In this document: positions 1 to 6,265 of the stretch, piece after piece
How the letters are laid out: the number at the start of each line of letters is the position of its first letter
How positions within the stretch are numbered: the first letter of the stretch is position 1
Source of the DNA: Verrucomicrobia bacterium UBA1200
GTDB lineage: Bacteria; Verrucomicrobiota; Kiritimatiellia; RFP12; UBA1067
Reading direction: 5' to 3'
NCBI GenBank assembly: GCA_002309765.1
Contig: DBXY01000011.1
Span: forward strand, 1-22,241
DNA: 22,241 nucleotides
Translations under genes and position numbers: made by a program
The notes under the pieces: model-generated
Seen by the model: the letters and a program-made list of their open reading frames with translations, nothing else
Database searches by the model: none
Told to the model about the DNA's origin: nothing

Positions 1-31
1 GTCTTTTCTACTTGACGAATCGCGAGATGAA

Positions 32-67
32 TAGCGGATTGCAATAATATCCTATTGCAATCCGCTA
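32..67. repeat. Perfect 15-bp inverted repeat with 6-nt loop
   Basis: Bases 32-46 (TAGCGGATTGCAATA) are the exact reverse complement of bases 53-67, separated by ATATCC. No T-run follows on either strand, so it does not look like an intrinsic terminator. The right arm contains TTGCAA, which is the best -35 candidate for the lipoprotein gene downstream. It could therefore be an operator, a cruciform or RNA hairpin, or the end of a small mobile element. Its nature is unknown. Confidence 0.85.
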
Positions 68-83
68 CAGGATGGCGTATACT
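55..83 (+). promoter_or_regulatory. Putative sigma70-type promoter for the lipoprotein gene
   Basis: A -35-like TTGCAA (55-60) and a -10-like TATACT (78-83) are separated by exactly 17 bases. Transcription would start near base 90 and leave a leader of about 120 nt before the lipoprotein start codon at 212. The -35 lies inside the right arm of the perfect inverted repeat, so anything binding the repeat would compete with RNA polymerase. The leader also holds a small hairpin, TGGGT-CTGTT-ACCCA, at 119-133. This is a motif match only. Confidence 0.45.
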
Positions 84-111
84 GCCATTGTTGTTTGAGA
101 GATTTGTTTCC

Positions 112-183
112 ATGGCAATGGGTCTGTTACCCAAAACACCATCTCAATTACGACACTACGTGTTAGTTTCTGGAGACGAATAG
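112..183 (+). CDS. Possible 23-codon leader ORF
   Basis: An ATG at 112 opens a 23-codon reading frame ending in TAG at 181-183, 28 bases before the lipoprotein start. The peptide begins MAMGLLPKTPSQ and ends VLVSGDE. A weak GAGAG lies about ten bases upstream. The same frame is open back to base 31, so it may instead be the tail of a decayed gene. There is no recognised homology. It could be a regulatory upstream ORF, a gene remnant or chance. Confidence 0.18.
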   Translation: MAMGLLPKTPSQLRHYVLVSGDE

Positions 184-211
184 GGATGCTATCGGGAAAA
201 AGGAGTTTAAT

Positions 212-658
212 ATGAGAAAATACCTACCATTTTTTGTTGTGCTGTTTTTTGGAGCCGTAGGGTGCAATTCGTATAAGGTTCAAGCTTTGCCATTTGATGC
301 AGGGCTGAAAGACGTTTTTGTTATAAACAACCCAAAAGTCATTGTCAACGATTTCGTCGGAGTGATGACAGATGAGTTCAATGCACGAAGCATTAAGGTG
401 CATATGGTTCCACAGTATTACGTAGCGAATCCGAACGAATATGTTATTCAATATGACGCGCGGCAATCTTGGGATTTCTCGCCCTATTTGTCTGACGCGA
501 CTATACGTGTAATTCAAAACAATTTGACTATGGCGAAAGGGAAATACCATCACGTCGGGAGGTCTTGTTCGTTAGACATCTTCACAAAGTGGAGAGGTAC
601 GGAATGGAAAATGAAAGACATCTATGACGAGTTGTTAAAGAACTATCCAAAGCAATGA
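212..658 (+). CDS. Small lipoprotein, Sbal_3080-like
   Basis: This is a 148-residue protein with a lipoprotein signal peptide: basic MRK, a hydrophobic run at residues 4-16, then AVGC with the lipidated cysteine at position 18. The mature part contains the segments NNPKVIVNDF, YDARQSWDF, PYLSDATIRV and DELLKNYPK. From memory these resemble the Sbal_3080 family of small proteobacterial lipoproteins, whose function is unknown. The start is well supported by AAAGGAG at 199-205, six bases before ATG. The gene is alone on the plus strand and is visibly more AT-rich than everything to its right, which suggests recent transfer. It should sit in a membrane facing the periplasm. The lipoprotein call is firm; the family name is a recollection from pattern. 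Confidence 0.75.
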   Translation: MRKYLPFFVVLFFGAVGCNSYKVQALPFDAGLKDVFVINNPKVIVNDFVGVMTDEFNARSIKVHMVPQYYVANPNEYVIQYDARQSWDFSPYLSDATIRVIQNNLTMAKGKYHHVGRSCSLDIFTKWRGTEWKMKDIYDELLKNYPKQ

Positions 659-715
659 ATCGTAATTTAAATATGAAACGATAACCGCTAATGCTTTTTC
701 TTAATCCGGCGGCGG

Positions 716-913
716 CTAGGCGCTAGCCATTTTACGATCAAGGTCGGCAAAGGCGTTCTCCAACGCTTCGGTATGGTAAAGCTCGTACATGCCGATTGCG
801 TAATCGACCAGCCCGCGCTCCGCCAGCCGCCTGTATGCGACATCCGCCGTCACGTCAAGATGTTCGGCGTAACGTTCGAGCAGATAGATGAAGAATCGGA
901 ATCCCTTGCTCAT
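716..913 (-). CDS. DUF3791 family small protein
   Basis: This 65-residue protein begins MSKGFRFFIYLLERYAEH and contains RLAERGLVDYAIGMYELYHTE. Those blocks fit DUF3791: an initial hydrophobic/aromatic helix, a central 'xxGLVDYxxxxYExxHT' block and a short acidic end. DUF3791 proteins are usually 65-80 residues and are commonly found beside other tiny genes in arrangements resembling toxin-antitoxin modules, though no biochemical role is established to my knowledge. The ATG follows the stop of the upstream 81-codon gene after one base, so translation is almost certainly coupled. It is the last gene of the symporter-isomerase-araD operon. A short inverted repeat, GGCTAG-GCG-CTAGCC (714-728), overlaps its stop codon but has no T-run. 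It appears intact. Confidence 0.7.
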   Translation of the reverse strand: MSKGFRFFIYLLERYAEHLDVTADVAYRRLAERGLVDYAIGMYELYHTEALENAFADLDRKMASA

Positions 914-914
914 G

Positions 915-1160
915 TCAATCCATCCTGAGATACGCCGACCTCAGCGGCGAACCTGTTATCCTCTCGCTCTCACAAATGCTTAATATGCCTCCTGGGCCGA
1001 ACTGCCACATCGCCATATCGGGATTCGTCATCATCTGATATGTCTTGGATGACAAGAAAAGTTCAAGCGCCTCCCTCTCGCCGTAGCCATACTTCTCAAC
1101 AGTTCTGCGCACGACCTCCTCGTCATAATAGTCGAGCACTTCTGGGGATGTGCGATTCAT
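915..1160 (-). CDS. Small protein partnered with DUF3791
   Basis: This 81-residue protein begins MNRTSPEVLDYYDEEVV and contains LFLSSKTYQMMTNPDMAMWQFG followed by ESERITGSP. It has no signal peptide or membrane segment. I do not recognise a named family with confidence. The 'SKTYxxxxNPDxxMWxF...ESE..TG.P' pattern is one I associate with small genes next to DUF3791 genes, so the two may work as a pair. Its ATG overlaps the araD stop as ATGA (1157-1160), with no separate ribosome-binding site, so its translation depends on araD ribosomes. One base separates its stop from the DUF3791 start. Whether it is an antitoxin, a chaperone-like partner or something else cannot be read from the sequence. 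Confidence 0.6.
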   Translation of the reverse strand: MNRTSPEVLDYYDEEVVRRTVEKYGYGEREALELFLSSKTYQMMTNPDMAMWQFGPGGILSICESERITGSPLRSAYLRMD

Positions 1161-1855
1161 TTTTTCTGGCCGTAGTAGGCGTTGGGGCCGTGCTTGCGCT
1201 GGTAGTGCTTCTCCAAGATATAATCCGGCAGCGGCGGGACGGGTTCGGACATCCGCACCGCCTCGGTCAACCTCGCCATGCGGGCCATCGCCTCCAGGGC
1301 GATGGCGTTTTCCACCGCCTTCATCGGGTTTTTCCCCCAGGTGAACGGGGCGTGGCCGGCCACCAGCACGCCGGGCTGCGCCAGCGGGTCCTTGTCCCGG
1401 AAAAGCTCCGCGATCACCCTACCGGTATTTAACTCATACGCCTCCGCGACTTCTTCCGCGGTAAGGTAGCGCGTCACCGGCACCGGGCCGTGGAACTGGT
1501 CGGCGTGGGTGGTGCCGTAGCACGGTATCTCGCGGCACGCCTGCGCCCAGGCGGTTGCCTCCACCGAATGGGTGTGCACCGCCCCGCGGACGCCTTGGAA
1601 ATTGCGGTAGAACTCAAGGTGCGTGGGGGTGTCGCTCGACGGGTTGAGCGTCCCTTCCACCACCCTGCCGTCCAGATCCACCACCACCATGTCCTGTGGG
1701 GCCATCACGTCGTAATCGACCCCGCTGGGTTTGATGGCGACCAAGCCGCTGCCGGGGTCAAACCCGGACGCGTTCCCCCAAGTGAGAACCACGAGACCGG
1801 ATTCGACCAATCGGCGGTTGGCCCGCCAAACTTCTTCTTTCAGCGCCTCAAGCAT
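1157..1855 (-). CDS. araD: L-ribulose-5-phosphate 4-epimerase AraD
   Basis: AraD converts L-ribulose 5-phosphate to D-xylulose 5-phosphate, feeding L-arabinose carbon into the pentose phosphate pathway in the cytoplasm. The 232 residues match the length of E. coli AraD (231) and align throughout by eye: LTWGNAS at 24-30, IKPSGVDY at 41-48, PSSDTPTH at 72-79 and KHGPNAYYGQ at the end. The metal-binding set is present: D75, H94 and H96 in VHTHS, and H168 in AGHAPFTWG. The acid/base region THAD (D119) and the C-terminal tyrosines are also kept, which favours AraD over fuculose-phosphate aldolase in the same superfamily. UlaF or SgbE-type specificity is not excluded. It starts three bases after the isomerase stop with no clear ribosome-binding site, so it is translationally coupled, and its own stop overlaps the next small gene. 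Confidence 0.93.
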   Translation of the reverse strand: MLEALKEEVWRANRRLVESGLVVLTWGNASGFDPGSGLVAIKPSGVDYDVMAPQDMVVVDLDGRVVEGTLNPSSDTPTHLEFYRNFQGVRGAVHTHSVEATAWAQACREIPCYGTTHADQFHGPVPVTRYLTAEEVAEAYELNTGRVIAELFRDKDPLAQPGVLVAGHAPFTWGKNPMKAVENAIALEAMARMARLTEAVRMSEPVPPLPDYILEKHYQRKHGPNAYYGQKK

Positions 1856-1858
1856 GGC

Positions 1859-3346
1859 TTACACCGCGAAGGGGTTTTCTCCGGGATAAAGTTCGCCGTT
1901 GAGCTTCGGGGCGTTGATGTCCTCCACGCCCAAGAGCTTAAGCGCCTCGAACATCTGCTTGCCGACGTGCTCGAAACCAAACGCGCCATGGTGCGGGAAC
2001 CGCTTGCCGATCAGGACATGACGGTAGAAGCGTGCGAACCCGGGGATCGCCGCCACGCCGATGCCGCCGAAGGAGCAGGGATTGACATCGAGGAAATGCC
2101 CCTCCGCCACATACGAGACGAGTTTGGAATCACTGTTCGACTGCAAACGGAACATCGTGGTGGGCGAGGCCTTAATCTGCCCCTCCAGTGTGCCGCGGGT
2201 GATAACCGGCGTTTTGCCGCCCTCCAGACCGCGGTTCATAATCAGCTGGTACTTCATTGCGCACTGCTTGAGGCACGATGAGCAGGTGTTGCCGCAGTGG
2301 AAGCCCATATACAGGTCGCGCTTGGTGGCGCCCTTCAGGTTGATGCCCTTCGGGAGGATGTCATCCGGCACCGAGTTGTTGATGTCGAGCAGCGTGGCGG
2401 CCTTCTCGGTGGCGCACTCCAGCATGAATTCCGAAACGGCGCCGTAAATGTCCACCTCGCAGGAGACGGGGATGCCGCGCCCGGTCAGGCGGGAGTTGAC
2501 ATAGCAGGGCACAAATCCGAAGCTGGTCTGGAACGCCGGCCAGCACTTGTCGGCGAAAACCCCGTACTGGGAGGCGCCGAGATTATTGGAGTACCAGTCG
2601 AGCAGCGCCACCTCGAACTGCGCAAGCTGCGGCAACAGATCGGGATACGGGCAGTGCTTGCCCAATTCCTTTTTCATGTCCGCCACCACCGCGTTGATCT
2701 CGCTGGTCTTGTTCTTGGCTTTTTGGAACGCCTCCAGCAAATCCAGCTCGGAGTTTTCCTGCACGTTCATTCCCAAATCAAACAGCGGCTGGATCGGGGC
2801 ATTGCAGGCCAGGAAATCGTACGGGCGCGGACCGAACCCGAACACCTTGAGATTGCGGATCCCGATCACCACGCGGGCTATGGCGATAAAGTCGCGAAGC
2901 TCAGCCACACCCTCTTTGGCGGTGACGTTGGGATATTCTGGAATGTAAACCTTCAGACGGCGCAACCCCACGTTGTACGAAAAGTTTAGCATTCCGCACA
3001 GCGCGTCGCCGCGGTCGGAGGCCAGCACCGCCCGGTTTTCCTCTTTCGCCGCGATGGCCATCGCGGGGCCGCCGAATTTCTGCACAAACATGGTGGTCGG
3101 ACCCTCGGGTCCGAAGTTACCGAGAAACACGCAGACCGCGTTGACGCCTTCGGCCTTCGCCCACTCCAGCGCCTTGAGCGAGTCCGCCTCGTTCTCAATG
3201 ATCACCGGACAATCGACCACTCCCTTGAGTTTGGCTTTTTTGACCTCTGCCATCAAAGCCGCCATACGTTTTTTGGTCAACGATGCCGGGAAACAGTCGC
3301 GACTGACACCCACGATGCCCAATTTAACTAACGGTTGGTTTACCAT
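1859..3346 (-). CDS. L-fucose/L-arabinose isomerase-family protein
   Basis: This 495-residue protein belongs to the fucose/arabinose isomerase fold (COG2407-like), which interconverts an aldose and a ketose using a bound divalent metal. Likely active-site residues are E297 in SCEVDIYGA, D321 in LLDINN, H350 in GFHCGN and H417 in EGHFLD; these assignments are from pattern, not structure. With araD directly downstream and a sugar symporter upstream, L-arabinose to L-ribulose is the simplest role; L-fucose or another pentose remains possible. An unusual cluster of four cysteines (C351, C355, C358, C362) follows the putative metal histidine. The ATG at 3346 was chosen over an in-frame GTG at 3364 because AAAGGA lies about ten bases upstream of it; the longer frame would begin inside that ribosome-binding site. 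Confidence 0.82.
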   Translation of the reverse strand: MVNQPLVKLGIVGVSRDCFPASLTKKRMAALMAEVKKAKLKGVVDCPVIIENEADSLKALEWAKAEGVNAVCVFLGNFGPEGPTTMFVQKFGGPAMAIAAKEENRAVLASDRGDALCGMLNFSYNVGLRRLKVYIPEYPNVTAKEGVAELRDFIAIARVVIGIRNLKVFGFGPRPYDFLACNAPIQPLFDLGMNVQENSELDLLEAFQKAKNKTSEINAVVADMKKELGKHCPYPDLLPQLAQFEVALLDWYSNNLGASQYGVFADKCWPAFQTSFGFVPCYVNSRLTGRGIPVSCEVDIYGAVSEFMLECATEKAATLLDINNSVPDDILPKGINLKGATKRDLYMGFHCGNTCSSCLKQCAMKYQLIMNRGLEGGKTPVITRGTLEGQIKASPTTMFRLQSNSDSKLVSYVAEGHFLDVNPCSFGGIGVAAIPGFARFYRHVLIGKRFPHHGAFGFEHVGKQMFEALKLLGVEDINAPKLNGELYPGENPFAV

Positions 3347-3408
3347 TGTCCAAATTCCTTTCACAATTTAACAACAAAAACACTCGATAAAAAACACCGC
3401 GCCCGCAG

Positions 3409-5118
3409 CTATTTCAACCAAGTCCAGAAATAAGCGTAGGCGGCGATCACCATGCCGATGACGAATGCGGAGCCGACGACATCGACCCAATTCCAGCTGG
3501 CCCGGTTTTCAGCCTTGAACGACTCGTCCAGACAACTGTAGTTAAGCCCTTCGAGCTGCTCGCGCGCAGGCGGCGGCGCACTGTAGGACGCGACAGCGAT
3601 GATCACGAACGAGAGGGCCAGCAGCAACCCGGAGAAGTAGAAGTCCTGGAATTTGGCGATCGCCTGAAGGAAAGCCGGACCGCTCTTCGCGCAAGCCGAA
3701 TTGACCGTCAGTTTCGCCATGCCGAGGATGAAGCCGAGGGAGAGTCCCCAAACCGCGCCGCGCAGGTTGCACCGCTTCCAGAAAAGGCCGGCGAGGAAGA
3801 CCGCCACGATCGGCGGAGCGAGGAAGCCCTGCACGCTCTGGATGTATTGGTACAGGCCGCCGGAGGAGATAGCTTTCATGATCGGGACCCAGATGATACC
3901 CAACACCGTGATGGTGATAGTCGAGAGCCGCCCGACATGCACCAATTCGCGCTCAGAAGTTTCGGGTTTCAGTTTCTTGTACACGTCCACCGTGAAGAGG
4001 GTGGAGACGGAGTTGAAGAGGCTGGCGAGCGAGCTCATTAGCGCGGCGATCATACCGGCCACGACCAGTCCGCGAAAACCGGAAGGCAAAAGCGACTGCA
4101 CGAGGGTCGGGAAGATCTTGTCGCCGGCGAGGGCGCCGTTCTCCACCGGGATATTGATCAGACCGTGCTTATACAGCGCGTAGCCCAGCATACCCGGCAC
4201 AAGGAAGATGAAAACCGGGAAGAGCTTCAGGGCGCCGCCCCAGATGGTACCCCGCCGCGCCTCGCGAAGATTCTTCGCGGAGAGCGACCGCTGCACGATG
4301 AACTGGTCCGTGCACCAATACCATACACCAATGGTGACGGAGGCGATCAGCACGCCCAGCCACGGCAACGTGGGGTGGGAGAGCGGATGCCACAGGGAAA
4401 ACGCCTCAACGATCTGCGGATCGGCCTTCAGGGTTGACTTCAACACGGCCCAGCCGTTAAAGAGTGTCCCGCCTTCCACCCCGCCGAGTTTGGATAACGA
4501 GAAGAGCGTCACGGCGATGGAACCGGCGAGGATGAGGCCGGTCTGCACCAGTTCGGTATAGACGACCGCCAGCAATCCGCCGAAGCAGGAGTAGATACCC
4601 GCGAGGGTAACCGTGGTGAAGGCACCGATCCAGAAACTGGAGATCACCGTCCCGCCAATCGTGAGCTGGACTTCGGGCAACATCACCTCAAAGAAGAGCG
4701 CGCCGGCGAAGACCGTCACCGAAACCTTGGTCAGGACATAGGCCGCGAGCGAGACCAACGAGAGGATCCATCGCGCCCGCGCGCCAAAGCGGCGTTCCAG
4801 AAACTCCGGCATGGTGTAAACCCCGCTCTTGTAATAGAACGGCAGGAATACCCAACTCATCAGAATCAGGACCCAAGCGTGCAACTCCCAGTGGGCCATC
4901 GACAGACCGCTGGAAGCCCCCTGCCCCGCCAGACCGATCAAGTGCTCCGACCCGACGTTCGACGCGAAGATGGAGGCACCGATCGCCAGCCATCCCACCG
5001 TACGTCCGCCGAGGAAGAAATCCTGGCTCGTCTCCTGCTTCCGGTGCGTGAAGAAAACCACCGCAGCCAACAGCCCGAAATACCCGAGAATCATCAACCA
5101 ATCCAACAGCGTTAACAT
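3409..5118 (-). CDS. SGLT-type sodium/sugar symporter (SSS family)
   Basis: This 569-residue integral inner-membrane protein of the sodium:solute symporter family should import a sugar with Na+. It follows Vibrio SGLT closely by eye: DFFLGGRTVGW at 33-43, GASIFASNVGSEHLIG at 47-62, YTMPEFLERRFG at 101-112, FIVQRSLSAK at 273-282, and MSSLASLFNS (361-370) where the second sodium site lies (S362 and S363 in place of vSGLT S364 and S365). The vSGLT sugar-contact Q69 appears as H59, while the glutamate (E78) and lysine (K298) positions look kept, so the substrate may differ from galactose. About 14 hydrophobic segments are visible. A strong AAAGGAGG sits eight bases before the ATG. It is the first gene of the operon with the isomerase and araD, so an arabinose-type sugar is the likely cargo. 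Confidence 0.93.
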   Translation of the reverse strand: MLTLLDWLMILGYFGLLAAVVFFTHRKQETSQDFFLGGRTVGWLAIGASIFASNVGSEHLIGLAGQGASSGLSMAHWELHAWVLILMSWVFLPFYYKSGVYTMPEFLERRFGARARWILSLVSLAAYVLTKVSVTVFAGALFFEVMLPEVQLTIGGTVISSFWIGAFTTVTLAGIYSCFGGLLAVVYTELVQTGLILAGSIAVTLFSLSKLGGVEGGTLFNGWAVLKSTLKADPQIVEAFSLWHPLSHPTLPWLGVLIASVTIGVWYWCTDQFIVQRSLSAKNLREARRGTIWGGALKLFPVFIFLVPGMLGYALYKHGLINIPVENGALAGDKIFPTLVQSLLPSGFRGLVVAGMIAALMSSLASLFNSVSTLFTVDVYKKLKPETSERELVHVGRLSTITITVLGIIWVPIMKAISSGGLYQYIQSVQGFLAPPIVAVFLAGLFWKRCNLRGAVWGLSLGFILGMAKLTVNSACAKSGPAFLQAIAKFQDFYFSGLLLALSFVIIAVASYSAPPPAREQLEGLNYSCLDESFKAENRASWNWVDVVGSAFVIGMVIAAYAYFWTWLK

Positions 5119-5136
5119 TAAACAAACCTCCTTTAA

Positions 5137-5150
5137 TAATCAACTGATTA
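5137..5150 (-). promoter_or_regulatory. Palindromic operator candidate at the symporter promoter
   Basis: TAATCA-AC-TGATTA is a perfect 6+6-bp palindrome with a two-base spacer. It lies between the predicted -10 (5153-5158) and the ribosome-binding site, over the likely transcription start near 5146. A dimeric repressor bound here would block initiation, as expected for an inducible sugar operon. No regulator gene is in the window. In AT-rich sequence such a palindrome can arise by chance. Confidence 0.4.
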
Positions 5151-5152
5151 AT

Positions 5153-5181
5153 ATTTTATTAAAAAAAACGCCTTGGTTCAA
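5153..5181 (-). promoter_or_regulatory. Sigma70-like promoter of the sugar operon
   Basis: On the minus strand TTGAAC (5176-5181) and TAAAAT (5153-5158) are separated by exactly 17 bases, including an eight-T tract. This is the AT-rich gap between gluQ and the symporter gene, and the operon has no other plausible start. The predicted leader is about 28 nt. Confidence 0.6.
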
Positions 5182-5270
5182 ACACAAAAAACGATATGGC
5201 ACTATTTTCCGCCAGCAGCGTCCGATTTGTTTATGACGCAGAGGAAAAGTTTAAGATGGATTTACGAAGA

Positions 5271-6257
5271 TTACAGCCGGATTTCGTCGGGACGGGCTAT
5301 GACGGTTTGTCGGTTCAGCGTATCCCAGCAGAAGCGCGGCAATAGGTCGTGCAGCGACAGTTCCTCGTCGGGTTTTGCCCAACCGCACCAGCGGGCGAGC
5401 AAACCGATTACCCGTTGGGGCGGAATCCCGGCTTCGCGATAGGCGCTAATCCGGGTGTCGCCGTGCCGCTTGGCCAATCTCCGGCCGTCAGGCCCTACCA
5501 CCAGCGGAACATGGAAAAACCGGGGCGGGGTCAACCCCAACGCCCGGTAAACAAGTAATTGCCGGGGGGTGGCGGGCAACAGATCGTCGCCGCGTACCAC
5601 CTCGGTGATGCCCATCGCGGCATCGTCCACCACCACGGCCAGCATATATCCGGCACCTAACGGATGGCGGGCAAGAACAAAATCGCCGCAGGACTCGCTA
5701 ACCACCGCAGAATAGTATCCGGCAAAACCGTCGGTGAAACCGATCCGTTCGCCGTCGGGGACTTTAAACCGCCAAGCGGGGATACGTCCGGGCGGAAGTG
5801 CCGATTGGGCGGTTGCATAATCGGGGAACCGTCCGCGACAAATCCCGGGATAGAACATACCGTCCTCGGCGTGGGGGGCGGATTGGCCGGCCTCGACATC
5901 GCGGCGGGAACAAACGCACGGGTAAACCAGCCCCTGGGCGCGAAGCTGCTCCAGCGCGGCGGCATACAGTTCAATCCGCTCGGTTTGGGTGTATGGTGCG
6001 AACGGTCCGCCACAATCCGGCCCCTCGTCCCAATCGAACCCCAGCCAGCGCAAATCTTCCAACGCCTGACGCGCCGCGCCCGGTTTGTTTTTGGGGTGGT
6101 CAAGGTCCTCCATACGCACCACCAGTGTGCCGCCCCGGCTACGCGCACTGAGCCACGCAATCAAGAATGTGCGGGCGTTGCCAAGATGCAGCGCGCCGGT
6201 GGGGCTGGGAGCAAGCCTTGATCGGCAAACATTTTGGCCTGGGCTTGAATTTTCCAT
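5271..6257 (-). CDS. gluQ: Glutamyl-Q tRNA(Asp) synthetase
   Basis: GluQ-RS is a paralogue of the glutamyl-tRNA synthetase catalytic domain that lacks the anticodon-binding part. It attaches glutamate to the queuosine base of tRNA(Asp) in the cytoplasm. The 328 residues carry the HIGH-type motif PTGALHLGNAR (H24), RMEDLDHPK at 48-56, the zinc site C114, C116, Y136 and C140 (YPCVCSR ... YPGICRGRFPDY), and the KMSKS-type loop LAKRHGD at 261-267. The protein ends soon after, as expected for this family rather than full-length GltX. It starts eight bases after the stop of the membrane-protein gene with no clear ribosome-binding site, so translation is probably coupled. It ends the mrp-thiN-memo operon. 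Its presence implies the cell makes queuosine or obtains queuine. Confidence 0.92.
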   Translation of the reverse strand: MENSSPGQNVCRSRLAPSPTGALHLGNARTFLIAWLSARSRGGTLVVRMEDLDHPKNKPGAARQALEDLRWLGFDWDEGPDCGGPFAPYTQTERIELYAAALEQLRAQGLVYPCVCSRRDVEAGQSAPHAEDGMFYPGICRGRFPDYATAQSALPPGRIPAWRFKVPDGERIGFTDGFAGYYSAVVSESCGDFVLARHPLGAGYMLAVVVDDAAMGITEVVRGDDLLPATPRQLLVYRALGLTPPRFFHVPLVVGPDGRRLAKRHGDTRISAYREAGIPPQRVIGLLARWCGWAKPDEELSLHDLLPRFCWDTLNRQTVIARPDEIRL

Positions 6258-6265
6258 CGGGGTGG

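Noticed and set aside
32..67. Reading the perfect inverted repeat as an intrinsic terminator
   Set aside because: No T-rich run follows the stem on either strand.
714..728. Inverted repeat GGCTAG-GCG-CTAGCC as terminator of the sugar operon
   Set aside because: The stem is only six bp, overlaps the stop codon, and is followed on the minus strand by GC-rich then A-rich sequence rather than T residues.
1490..2281. A 263-codon plus-strand open frame antisense to araD and the isomerase
   Set aside because: It overlaps two clearly conserved genes on the other strand, has no protein-like motifs, and is explained by the GC-rich codon bias of the real genes.
2261..2296. CX3CX2C in the isomerase as a radical SAM motif
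   Set aside because: The spacing matches, but the protein is a fucose/arabinose isomerase-type fold with none of the other radical SAM features.
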